Shown here in pieces: positions 26,421 through 34,382 of a DNA stretch of 64,000 nt. How positions within the stretch are numbered: position 1 is the stretch's first letter; each line of letters begins with the position of its first letter. The stretch is from NCBI RefSeq assembly GCF_025949695.1, contig NZ_JAPDFL010000001.1, positions 3,289,501 through 3,353,500 on the forward strand. Reading direction: 5' to 3'. A program made the translations under genes and the position numbers. The notes beneath the pieces are model-generated. The model made no database searches. It saw nothing but the letters and a program-made list of their open reading frames with translations, and had not been told where the DNA came from. The DNA comes from Pararhodobacter zhoushanensis. GTDB taxonomy: Bacteria > Pseudomonadota > Alphaproteobacteria > Rhodobacterales > Rhodobacteraceae.

Positions 26421-28085
26421 TCAGGAATGCTCTTCCGCCGCCGTCGCTGCCAGCGCCTGAGTGAAGGCGCGCAGCGCGTCGACATGGCTGAGGCTGCCGA
26501 CGACCCGCACCGCCCCGTCGCGCCCCTGCTGGGTGACAGCCAGATGCAGCGCGCCGGTGCGCTCGAAGATGCGCAGCGCGGGTTTGAGGCGCGACCCGGC
26601 GTCGATGCTCAGGCCTTGGGACAGAAGGCTATCAAGCGCCTCGGGGCTGAGCGCCCCGGTGGTGCCCTCCTGCTTGGTGATATGCGCGATGCCCACAAGT
26701 TGCAGCAGATACTCCTGCGGTCCCTGCGCAATACGCACATCGCGCCGGGCAAGCTGCGCCAGAAAGAACGAGCGTTTCACAAAGCGGCTGGCGACGGCCG
26801 AGGCGGTCGAGATCGCGGCCAGCACGGCTATGGCGGTCTGCCAGTCGCCGGTCAGTTCGAACACGATCAGCGTTGTCGAGACCGGCGCCCCCAGCACCGC
26901 CGCCGCGATCGCGCCCATCCCGGCCAGCGCATAGGTGGTCGCGCTGCCGGAATAGGCCGGGATCAGCTGCGTTGCGATCAGGCCAAAGGCCAGCCCGGTC
27001 AGCGCGCCGATGACCAGCGCCGGCGAGAACACCCCGCCCCCCATGCGCCCGCCCAGCGTGATGGCAACCGCGATGGTCTTGGCGACGGCGATCAGCATCA
27101 CCTCGCGCAGGGCCAGATCGCCGGTCAGCGCGCGGGTGGTGACTTCATAGCCGATGCCGATCACCTGCGGCACGAAGATCGCGATGACCCCGACCAGCGC
27201 CCCGGCCACGGCAGGGCGCAGCCAGCGCGGCATCCCGGTGCGGGCCTGAACGGCGCTGGCGACGGTCTCGGCGAAGAAGATCGTCCGCATCAGGGCGACG
27301 GCGACCAGCCCGGCGACAAGGCCAAGGATCAGATAGGCCGGGATCTCCCAGTAAAACGCCACCATATTGCGCACCGGCAGCGTGAACTCGGCCACGTCGC
27401 CAAAGGCCAGCCGGTTGACCAGCGTGCCCATGATCGAGGCTATCGCAATGGGCGCGAATGCGTGCAGCGCGTAGTGGCGCAGCACCACTTCCATCGCAAA
27501 GATCGCCCCGGCGATGGGCGCGTTGAACGAGGCGGAGACGGCAGCGGCCACCGCGCAGCCGAGCAGATCGCGCCCGGTGATGCCATTGGCGTGGATGCGG
27601 TTGGCGATGCGGGTCGAGATCACCGCGGCAAGGTGCACCACCGGCCCCTCGCGCCCCGCCGAGCCGCCCGAGCCCAGCGTGATCATCGACGCCACCGCCG
27701 AGGCCAGCCCCTCGCGCACCTCTACCCTGCCCCGGTGCAGCGCCGCACCTTCGATCACATCGGCCACGGCGCGGACCCGGCCATCGGGGGTGAATCGATG
27801 CAGGATCAGGCCGACGATCAGCCCACCGGTGGCCGGAATCGCCACCAGTTGCCACCACGGCATGACCGAGGCCGAGGCCAGCACGGCGTGGTCCTGCGCG
27901 TTATAAAGCAGCGACTCCAGCGTCAAGATGCCCAACCGGAACAACAGCGCCGCCAACCCCGCCGCCGTGCCCAGAAAGAAGGCGATCAGCCAGAACAGCG
28001 CTTCGGACGGGCCGTGCTGGCGCACGCGGCGCAAGCCCAGACTGAACTGGCGCAGGATCTTGCGGCGGTGGCTGGTGCGGCTCAT
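26421..28085 (-). CDS. CLC-type chloride channel/antiporter
   Basis: The product has 554 residues with about ten or more hydrophobic helices. The CLC selectivity-filter motifs are present: GSGGSAGREGP (GREGP at 144-148, so the gating glutamate Glu146 is kept) and GGVFSPALVIGA. A retained gating Glu favours Cl-/H+ exchange over a pure channel. The last about 100 residues form a CBS-like regulatory domain. ATG 28085 is preferred, with GAGGGA upstream. It is divergent from the 2-hydroxyacid dehydrogenase gene. Confidence 0.92.
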   Translation of the reverse strand: MSRTSHRRKILRQFSLGLRRVRQHGPSEALFWLIAFFLGTAAGLAALLFRLGILTLESLLYNAQDHAVLASASVMPWWQLVAIPATGGLIVGLILHRFTPDGRVRAVADVIEGAALHRGRVEVREGLASAVASMITLGSGGSAGREGPVVHLAAVISTRIANRIHANGITGRDLLGCAVAAAVSASFNAPIAGAIFAMEVVLRHYALHAFAPIAIASIMGTLVNRLAFGDVAEFTLPVRNMVAFYWEIPAYLILGLVAGLVAVALMRTIFFAETVASAVQARTGMPRWLRPAVAGALVGVIAIFVPQVIGIGYEVTTRALTGDLALREVMLIAVAKTIAVAITLGGRMGGGVFSPALVIGALTGLAFGLIATQLIPAYSGSATTYALAGMGAIAAAVLGAPVSTTLIVFELTGDWQTAIAVLAAISTASAVASRFVKRSFFLAQLARRDVRIAQGPQEYLLQLVGIAHITKQEGTTGALSPEALDSLLSQGLSIDAGSRLKPALRIFERTGALHLAVTQQGRDGAVRVVGSLSHVDALRAFTQALAATAAEEHS

Positions 28086-28235
28086 GGACGGTCCCTCACT
28101 TGGGTCTTGCAAAGCGCAGATTGCCCCCGGTTGCAAGGCTTTGCACAGGATGACCAAGGTATTGGCGCGGGCGACAGGCTCTCTGGCATCGCGCCCGGCC
28201 GCGCGCTAAGCTTGGGCCAGTTTGAGGAGACACCG

Positions 28236-29612
28236 ATGCCGACCACCGCCGCCGCGCTTGATGCGCTCACTGACCTGCTGGGCGACCGCCTGAACCGCTC
28301 GCAATCCGACCGCGACCTGCACGGACGCTCGGAAAGCCATTTCAAGCAAATGCCCCCCGACGCCGTAGCCTATCCCGAAAGCACCGCAGAGGTCGCCGAG
28401 ATCGTCAAGATCTGCCATGGCGCGGGCCTGCCGATCATCGGCTGGGGTGCCGGGACGTCGCTGGAAGGGCACGCGCTGGCGCCGCGCGGCGGGGTGACGG
28501 TGGATTTCTCGCGCATGGCCAAGGTGTTGGACATCGTGCCCGAGGACATGGTGGTCAGCGTCCAGCCGGGCGTGACGCGGGAAGCGCTGAATACCGAATT
28601 GCGCGCAACGGGCCTGTTCTTTCCGATTGATCCGGGCGCGAATGCCTCGATCGGCGGCATGGCCTCGACCCGTGCGTCGGGCACGACGGCGGTGCGCTAT
28701 GGCACGATGCGCTCGAACGTGCTGGGGCTTGAGGTGGTGCTGGCCGACGGGCGGGTGATCCGCACCGGCACGCGGGCGCCGAAATCCTCGACCGGGTATG
28801 ACCTGACGGCGCTGTTTGTCGGGGCCGAGGGCACGCTGGGGCTGATCACCGAGATCACGCTCAAGCTGCACGGCCAGCCCGAGGCCTCGCGCTCGGCGGT
28901 CTGCGCGTTTGATACGATGGCGGGCGCGGTGGATGCGGTGATCGCGACCATCCAGTCGGGCATCCCGATGGCGCGGATCGAGTTCGTGGATACGGCAGCG
29001 GCAGCGGCGTTCAACAAGGGCGCGGGCACCGACTGGCCGGATGCGCCGCATCTGATGGTCGAGTTCCACGGCTCGGAGGCGGGGGTGATCGAGCAAACCG
29101 AACGCTTCGCCGAAATCGCCGGGGACTTTGGCGCGCAGGGGTTCCGCTGGGCGGCCAAACCCGAGGAACGCACCGCGCTCTGGGCGATGCGCCACAACGC
29201 GTATCGCACGACGCTGCAGGCCTATCCGGGCTGCACGGCGATCACCACGGATATCTGCGTGCCGATCTCGCGGCTGGCGGAAGCGGTCGAGGAAACCGCC
29301 GCCGAAATCGCCGCCTCGGGACTGCCGGGACCGATCGTAGGGCATGTGGGCGACGGCAACTTCCACGCGCTGCTGCTGCCCAAAACCGGCGATGCGGCTG
29401 AGTGGGAAACTGCAATGAAACTCTCGGCCAACATGGCCGAACGCGCGCTGCGGCTGGGGGGTACGGTGTCAGGCGAGCACGGGATCGGGCTGGGCAAGAC
29501 GAAATACATGCGCGCGGAACATGGCGACGCCTGGGACGTGATGGGGGCGATCAAGGCGGCGCTCGACCCCGAGGGCGTGATGAACCCGGGCAAACTGCTG
29601 CCGGGGAACTGA
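28236..29612 (+). CDS. FAD-linked D-2-hydroxyacid (D-lactate/glycolate) dehydrogenase
   Basis: This is a 458-residue flavoprotein of the GlcD/D-lactate dehydrogenase family. A PCMH-type FAD domain (PIIGWGAGTSLEGHALAP, NASIGGMASTRASGT, VGAEGTLGLITEITLKL) is followed by the FAD-oxidase C domain with VGHVGDGNFHALL and SGEHGIGLGKTKYM. It oxidises D-lactate or a related 2-hydroxyacid, passing electrons to the respiratory chain or cytochrome c. ATG 28236 is preceded by GAGGAG. No glcE or glcF genes follow, so the single-subunit D-lactate type is more likely than glycolate oxidase. Confidence 0.88.
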   Translation: MPTTAAALDALTDLLGDRLNRSQSDRDLHGRSESHFKQMPPDAVAYPESTAEVAEIVKICHGAGLPIIGWGAGTSLEGHALAPRGGVTVDFSRMAKVLDIVPEDMVVSVQPGVTREALNTELRATGLFFPIDPGANASIGGMASTRASGTTAVRYGTMRSNVLGLEVVLADGRVIRTGTRAPKSSTGYDLTALFVGAEGTLGLITEITLKLHGQPEASRSAVCAFDTMAGAVDAVIATIQSGIPMARIEFVDTAAAAAFNKGAGTDWPDAPHLMVEFHGSEAGVIEQTERFAEIAGDFGAQGFRWAAKPEERTALWAMRHNAYRTTLQAYPGCTAITTDICVPISRLAEAVEETAAEIAASGLPGPIVGHVGDGNFHALLLPKTGDAAEWETAMKLSANMAERALRLGGTVSGEHGIGLGKTKYMRAEHGDAWDVMGAIKAALDPEGVMNPGKLLPGN

Positions 29613-29618
29613 GACAAG

Positions 29619-29826
29619 GCGGGTGCGGCGCTCAGGGGCATCGAGCCCCTGAGCGCCGCGCGGGGGCGCTGCCCCCACCGGGCCGTTCCGGCCCGCCCCC
29701 CGGGATATTTAAGGAGCAAAGAGGGGCGTTAACGAAGGGTTAACCGCGCTTTCTTTGCTCTTCAAATATCCTCGGGGGGTGAATTCGCTGAAAGCGAAGA
29801 GGGGGGCTGACAGCCCCCCTCCTTTT
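29619..29826. repeat. Gene-end palindromic repeat, copy 4 (inverted partner of 60230-60432)
   Basis: This 200-base composite palindrome separates two convergent genes. From left it holds CTCAGGGGCATCGAGCCCCTGAG-type and GGCCGTTCCGGCC stems, then two inverted copies of a GAGCAAAGA / AAATATCC unit facing a GTTAACGAAGGGTTAAC centre, and finally a GGGGGGCTGACAGCCCCCC stem followed by TCCTTTTT. The reverse complement of 60230-60432 is nearly identical. It is probably a strong bidirectional terminator. Confidence 0.85.
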
Positions 29827-29849
29827 TCCTGGCGAAACCGGCGAAAGCG

Positions 29850-30779
29850 TCAGGCTTTGCCTTTGTAGATATCGACCAGCTTGCCCAGCATCGACAGCGC
29901 ATCCTCGCGCGACCGCTGGAAGCTGTTGCGCCCGATGATCGAGCCGTTGCCGCCGCCATCGCGGATCGCGCGGGCGTCGTCGTACACTGCGTCTGCGCCT
30001 TTGGCAGCGCCACCCGAGAAAACGATGATCCGGCGGCCATTGAACGACGATTGCACGCAATGCTTGACGCGTGCGGCTTGGGTGGCGACGTCGATGGCTT
30101 CCTTCTCGTAGACCTTCTTGGCTTCGGGCAGCATCAGGTGGTCGGTCGAGAGCTTGATCTTGATGATATGCGCGCCCAGCAGCGCCGCGATATGGGCGGC
30201 ATAGGCCGCCACGTCGATCGCCGTTTCGCCGTCCTTGGTGATCGCTTCCCCGCGCGGGTAGGACCAGATCACGGTAGCCACGCCCTTGGCGGCGGCCTCT
30301 TTGCGCATTTCGACGATCTCTTCGAACATGTCGAGCGCGCAGTCCGAGCCCGGATAGATCGTGAACCCGATGGCCGAGCAGCCCAGACGCAGCGCGTCAT
30401 CGACCGAGGCGGTGATCGCCTGGTTCTTGCCCGCGGTGTCCGACATCAGCGAGTTGGACGAGTTCACCTTCAGGATCGTCGGGATCTGCCCGGCGAAGGT
30501 ATCGGCGCCGGCTTCCAGCGAGCCCAGCGGCGCGGCATAGGCCGAGAGACCGGCGTCGATCGCCAGCTGGTAGTGGTAGTGCGGGTCATACCCCGCCGGG
30601 TTCGGCGCGAAAGAGCGGGCAGGCCCGTGCTCGAACCCCTGATCCACCGGCAGGATGATCAGCTTGCCGGTGCCGCCCAGCTTGCCCTCCATCAGAATAC
30701 GGCACAGGTTGGCTTTCACACCGGGGGTTTCGCCCTCGTAGTTGGCCAGGATCTTTTGAACGAGCTTGGTGGCGCGCAT
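29850..30779 (-). CDS. Class I fructose-bisphosphate aldolase (DhnA/FbaB type)
   Basis: The enzyme cleaves fructose-1,6-bisphosphate to DHAP and glyceraldehyde-3-phosphate through a Schiff-base lysine. The 309-residue protein carries LIILPVDQGFEHGPARSFAP, the lysine-containing HIIKIKLSTDHL region, and the phosphate-binding VFSGGAAKGAD and DGGGNGSIIGRNSFQR of the bacterial/archaeal DhnA family. Start 30779 has AGAGGGA upstream. With eno in the same window it serves central carbon metabolism, although the genes are not linked. Confidence 0.92.
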   Translation of the reverse strand: MRATKLVQKILANYEGETPGVKANLCRILMEGKLGGTGKLIILPVDQGFEHGPARSFAPNPAGYDPHYHYQLAIDAGLSAYAAPLGSLEAGADTFAGQIPTILKVNSSNSLMSDTAGKNQAITASVDDALRLGCSAIGFTIYPGSDCALDMFEEIVEMRKEAAAKGVATVIWSYPRGEAITKDGETAIDVAAYAAHIAALLGAHIIKIKLSTDHLMLPEAKKVYEKEAIDVATQAARVKHCVQSSFNGRRIIVFSGGAAKGADAVYDDARAIRDGGGNGSIIGRNSFQRSREDALSMLGKLVDIYKGKA

Positions 30780-30972
30780 GGCGGGTCCCTCTTGTTTGAC
30801 TGCTGGGGACAGGGATACGCGGGGGAAAGTGACACGACAATGGCGCGGTTGAGACGTTAGCGCCCACAGTCGGAATTTTCTGCGCCCGCGGCAGAAAACC
30901 ACGCCAAATCAGCGCGATTTCGCCGGGGCCGGGCCGCGGACCGCCGTGGCGGGCCACTGGGATGGCGGATCG

Positions 30973-31006
30973 GGCGGCGGCGGTTCGATGCCCCCGCCGC
31001 CCGGGG
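30973..31006 (-). terminator. GC-rich hairpin after the thioredoxin-reductase-like gene
   Basis: GGGCGGCGG and CCGCCGCCC form a stem around GTTCGATGCC. It lies just beyond the stop of the flavoprotein gene at 31012. The loop resembles the TCGATGCCCC element of the gene-end repeats. Confidence 0.45.
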
Positions 31007-31011
31007 GTTCG

Positions 31012-31899
31012 TCAGTGGTCGAAGACCAGCGAGCGGTGCACCGTCGCCCCGGCCCAAGACCCGTCGGCGACGGCCAGAGCCAGCGAATGCGGCACGCGCG
31101 CCGCGTCGCCACAGGCATAGATCCCGGGCCGCGAGGTTTCCTTCAGCGAGTCGGTGTCGATCTGCTGACCCATGGGGGTTTCGGCCAAGCTAAGCTCTGC
31201 CGCCTGTGCGATCCCGGTGGCAGGCGTAGCGCGCGAGGTCACGAAAAGCCCGGCGAAGGGTTTCAGACGGCGGCCGTCGGTCAGCACGACCTCGGCTTGG
31301 CCCTCGATGGCCGCGATCGGCGTCTCCTCAACGGTGATACCGTACCCGCGCATGGCGGCGGCGTGATCGTCATTCATGCTGAATGCGCCATTGATCAACA
31401 GGGTCACGTCGCCCCATTCGGAAAACAGCCCGACATGGCCGGTGATCGCAGGCGCCGAGGCGATGACGCCGATGCGGCCGCGGTTCAGCTCGTATCCGTG
31501 GCAATAGGGGCAGTGGAATACCGATTGCCCCCAGCGCTCGGCAAGGCCGGGGATCTCGGGCAGCGTGTCACTGACGCCGAGCGCGAGGATTACCCGGCTG
31601 GCGCTGAAAGCCGCGCCATCGCTCAGGTGGACGACAAAGTTGCCCTTTTCGCCCTCGATCCGGTTCGCTTCACCGTCATACCAGTCGAGATCCGGATACG
31701 CCTCGATCTGGGCGCGGGCCTTGGCGGCGATGACGGCAGGGTCTTCGCCGTCCTGAGTCAGAAAGCCCTGCGCGTGGCTGGCGAACCGGTTGCGGCGCTG
31801 GCCTGCGTCAATGATCAGGACATCACGGCGGGCGCGCAGCAGTTGGAGGGCGGCGGCCATTCCGGCATAGCCGCCACCGATGATGATGACATCGGGCAT
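31012..31899 (-). CDS. Thioredoxin reductase-like NAD(P)/FAD-dependent oxidoreductase
   Basis: The product has 295 residues. The FAD Rossmann motif is IIGGGYAGMAAALQ at the N-terminus, a redox CPYC sits in VFHCPYCHGYEL near residue 130, and IYACGDAARVPHS near the C-terminus binds FAD. The protein belongs to the thioredoxin-reductase-like group seen beside Rrf2-type regulators; the partner may be a thioredoxin-like protein or a small disulfide. CAGGAG lies 7 bases before the start. The Rrf2 gene just upstream on the same strand is probably its regulator. Confidence 0.88.
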   Translation of the reverse strand: MPDVIIIGGGYAGMAAALQLLRARRDVLIIDAGQRRNRFASHAQGFLTQDGEDPAVIAAKARAQIEAYPDLDWYDGEANRIEGEKGNFVVHLSDGAAFSASRVILALGVSDTLPEIPGLAERWGQSVFHCPYCHGYELNRGRIGVIASAPAITGHVGLFSEWGDVTLLINGAFSMNDDHAAAMRGYGITVEETPIAAIEGQAEVVLTDGRRLKPFAGLFVTSRATPATGIAQAAELSLAETPMGQQIDTDSLKETSRPGIYACGDAARVPHSLALAVADGSWAGATVHRSLVFDH

Positions 31900-32357
31900 G
31901 GGATTACTCCTGTGGGGGGGGTCGTTTGGCGTCTGGCTGCGTGACGGCGCGCAAAGTCGCGCGCCAGCGTGGCGAGGGTGATATGGGCGAAGTGGTCGAG
32001 CAACAGGGCTTCGGCCTGAGCGAAGGCATCATGAAGGGCGGCGTTGACCGCCTGCTCGACGAGACAATCGGGGGTCTCATTCCGGTTGCCGATGGCAAAG
32101 ACCGCGGGTTCGCCCAGCGCGTTGTGCAGATCGCGCAGGGTGACCTGTTCCAGATCGGCGGTGATCGTCCAGCCCCCCGAGGGACCGCGCGCCGAGGCGA
32201 CGATCCCCGCCTCGCGCAGCAGGCCCATCGTACGGCGGACCACGACGGGGTTGGCGGTCATGCACTGGGCAAGGGTTTCCGAGGTCATCGGCTGGTCGTG
32301 TTCGGCCATGTGCAAAAGCGCATGCAGAACGGAGGAGAGGCGGCTGTCGCGTTTCAT
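31815..32357 (-). CDS. Rrf2 family transcriptional regulator
   Basis: The N-terminal winged helix (residues 1-80, MTSETLAQCMTANPVVVRRT then ASARGPSGGWTITAD) is characteristic of Rrf2 regulators. Only Cys32 and Cys98 are present, not the three-Cys Fe-S cluster of IscR/NsrR, so a thiol-switch sensor is more likely. As read, the frame runs 85 bases into the next gene. One base less in the G8 run at 31914-31921 would place a TAA at 31904-31906, giving a normal protein of about 150 residues and leaving a clean Shine-Dalgarno for the neighbour. It probably senses oxidative or disulfide stress and controls the adjacent reductase. Confidence 0.8.
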   Translation of the reverse strand: MKRDSRLSSVLHALLHMAEHDQPMTSETLAQCMTANPVVVRRTMGLLREAGIVASARGPSGGWTITADLEQVTLRDLHNALGEPAVFAIGNRNETPDCLVEQAVNAALHDAFAQAEALLLDHFAHITLATLARDFARRHAARRQTTPPTGVIPCPMSSSSVAAMPEWPPPSNCCAPAVMS

Positions 32358-32461
32358 GTAACTTCATTTATTACGATTCGATCCGCGCGTCAAGATCGGG
32401 GCGGGACGGGGTGGTGTTTCGCCCGCGCCCGGCACGCCTTGCGGCGCGCAGGTCTTGGGCG

Positions 32462-32556
32462 ACCCGCGCGCCGCCGTTCCGGCGGCGCAGGGGGCATTCT
32501 GCCCCCTCGGCCCGTGCCGGGCCTCACCCCCTGAGGATATTTGCAGAGCAAAGAGG
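32462..32556. repeat. Gene-end palindromic repeat, copy 5
   Basis: It contains CGCCGTTCCGGCG, GGGGGCATTCTGCCCCC and GGCCCGTGCCGGGCC stems and then the reverse complement of the AAATATCC core followed by GAGCAAAGAGG. The core and its flanks match copies 4 and 7. It lies just downstream of the acyl-CoA dehydrogenase stop and likely ends that operon. Confidence 0.7.
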
Positions 32557-32567
32557 CGCCGTTTCGG

Positions 32568-33752
32568 TCAGTCGAGGCGCAGGCCGCGGGCGCGGAAGAG
32601 TTCTTCGGCGATGATCAGTTTGCGCACTTCGGTGGTGCCGCCGCCCAGGCTTGCGATGCGAGCGTTGCGGTAGTGGCGGTTGACCTCGGTCTCCCACACG
32701 AAGCCCGAGCCGCCGTGGATCTGCACCGCCCGGTCGGTGACCTGCGCAATCATGTCCGCGCCGAACAGCACCGAGCCGGCGCAGAGGCGGTGGATCTCGC
32801 CCCTGCCCCCCTCGCCGCGCGCCAGTCCGTCGCAGGCCGAGAGGGCGCGGTAGGCATAGAGGCGGGCGGCGTCGATCAGCGTGGCCATCTCGGCCAGATG
32901 CGCCTGGATCATCTGGAAACTGCCGATGGGTTTGCCAAATTGCCGCCGCGTCGCGGCATAGTCGAGCGAGAGGTCGAGGCATCGCTGCGCCGCGCCGATA
33001 TAGGGCAGTCCCAGAAAGGCGCGCTCGATGTCGAGGCCGGACATGACCACGCCGACCCCGGCGTTCTCGGCCCCCAGCAGATTGGCCGCCGGGACGCGCA
33101 CACCCTCGAAGACCAGCTCGCCGGTGGGGCAGCCGCGCCAGCCCATCTTGGTTAATGTCTGCGCCACCGAGAAGCCCTGCGTCCGGGTGTCGACGACAAA
33201 GGCCGAGATGCCCTTGGCCCCGCGTTCGGGTGCCGTCTTGGCGTAGGTCAGCACCAGATCGGCGACCGGCCCGTTCGAGATGAACATCTTGCGTCCGGTC
33301 AGCACATAGTCATCGCCATCGCGCACCGCCTTGAGCGCCATCGAGCCCAGCGCATCGGACCCCGCCCCCGGCTCGGTCAGCCCCAGCGCGCCGATCTTGC
33401 GCCCGGCGATCAGGTCGGGGACGAAACGGGCGATCTGCTCGGGCGTGCCATTGCGCAGGATGTTGTTCAGGCACAGGTTTTCATGCGGCCCCCAGATGAA
33501 GGCGGCGTTGGTGTTCCAGTACCCAAAAGCCTCGGCCACCATGCCCGCCGACATCAGGTCCATACCTGCGCCGCCCAGATCCTGCGGCGCGGTCAACCCG
33601 CAATAGCCATCCGCGCCGAGCTGCGCGATCAGCTGGTCGGGGAACCAGTCCTCGTCATCCATGCGGGCGAAAAGCGGGTGCAGCCTGGCTTCGGCGTAGC
33701 GAAAGGCGGCGTCGTAGAGGGCTTGCTGCTCGGGCGTGGGGGTGAACTGCAT
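32568..33752 (-). CDS. Acyl-CoA dehydrogenase, isovaleryl-CoA-dehydrogenase-like active site
   Basis: The product has 394 residues. The family signatures GALGLTEPGAGSDALG, YVLTGRKMFISNGPVAD and QIHGGSGFVWETEV are present. The catalytic glutamate of short- and medium-chain enzymes (in YEGT) is replaced by Gly (LGGGTTEV), but a Glu is found at residue 243 in SGLDIERAFLG, the position used as base by isovaleryl-CoA dehydrogenase. This suggests a branched-chain or similar acyl-CoA substrate. It is the last gene of the carboxylase operon, three bases after the GST gene, with a weak binding site. Confidence 0.88.
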   Translation of the reverse strand: MQFTPTPEQQALYDAAFRYAEARLHPLFARMDDEDWFPDQLIAQLGADGYCGLTAPQDLGGAGMDLMSAGMVAEAFGYWNTNAAFIWGPHENLCLNNILRNGTPEQIARFVPDLIAGRKIGALGLTEPGAGSDALGSMALKAVRDGDDYVLTGRKMFISNGPVADLVLTYAKTAPERGAKGISAFVVDTRTQGFSVAQTLTKMGWRGCPTGELVFEGVRVPAANLLGAENAGVGVVMSGLDIERAFLGLPYIGAAQRCLDLSLDYAATRRQFGKPIGSFQMIQAHLAEMATLIDAARLYAYRALSACDGLARGEGGRGEIHRLCAGSVLFGADMIAQVTDRAVQIHGGSGFVWETEVNRHYRNARIASLGGGTTEVRKLIIAEELFRARGLRLD

Positions 33753-33755
33753 GAT

Positions 33756-34382
33756 TTATACCGCGCTGATCTGGCCGGGGGCCTCGGCACGCTGGAAGGC
33801 GGGGCGCGCCTTGAGCCGGGCGAGATAGGCCTGTGTCTGGGGTTTGTAGTGCTGGCTGATGCCGATCAGCTCGCCCAGATAGAGCGCATAACCCACGGCG
33901 ATATCGGCGGCGGTGAAACGGTCGGCGCAGAGGAAATCGCTGTGCTCGACCCGCGCGTTCACCAGTTTGAGCCGCGCAAGGAACCATTGCGTGTAGTCGT
34001 CGACGACCTGCGGCTGGCGGCGGTCACCGGCCTCGAACCGGCCATACCGCAGGACCAGCGTTTGCGGGAAGGTCAGCGTGGCATCCGAGTGGTAGAGCCA
34101 GTTGAGCCAGTCGCCATAGGCCGGATCATCGGCGGCGACGGCGAGAGAGCCTTCGCCATAGCGGCGCGACAGGTAATGGGTGATGCCACTCGATTCCGTC
34201 ATATGGGTGTCGCCGTCGGTCAGGTAGGGCACGGTGCCCAGCGGATTGACGCCCAGAAACTCGGGGTTGGTGGCGCGGGGCGGGAAGCCCAGCATGTGCA
34301 GCTGATAGGGCACGCCCAGTTCTTCCAGCGTCCACAGGGGGCGGAAGGAGCGTGCGCCTTTGCTATGCCATAGCTCGATCAT
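33756..34382 (-). CDS. Glutathione S-transferase
   Basis: The product has 208 residues. The N-terminal thioredoxin-like domain (LWHSKGARSFRPLWTLEELG, then GTVPYLTDGDTHMTESSGI with the cis-Pro and the ESS glutathione-binding turn) is followed by an all-helical C-domain. The substrate is unknown. ATG overlaps the stop of the carboxylase alpha gene by four bases, so it is cotranslated with the acyl-CoA pathway and may detoxify or isomerise an intermediate of that route. Confidence 0.88.
   Translation of the reverse strand: MIELWHSKGARSFRPLWTLEELGVPYQLHMLGFPPRATNPEFLGVNPLGTVPYLTDGDTHMTESSGITHYLSRRYGEGSLAVAADDPAYGDWLNWLYHSDATLTFPQTLVLRYGRFEAGDRRQPQVVDDYTQWFLARLKLVNARVEHSDFLCADRFTAADIAVGYALYLGELIGISQHYKPQTQAYLARLKARPAFQRAEAPGQISAV

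Noticed and set aside
26427..29612. A single plus-strand open frame of more than 1000 codons ending at the hydroxyacid dehydrogenase stop
   Set aside because: Only the part from ATG 28236 is protein-like. The upstream part is the antisense of the CLC antiporter gene, open because of high GC codon bias.
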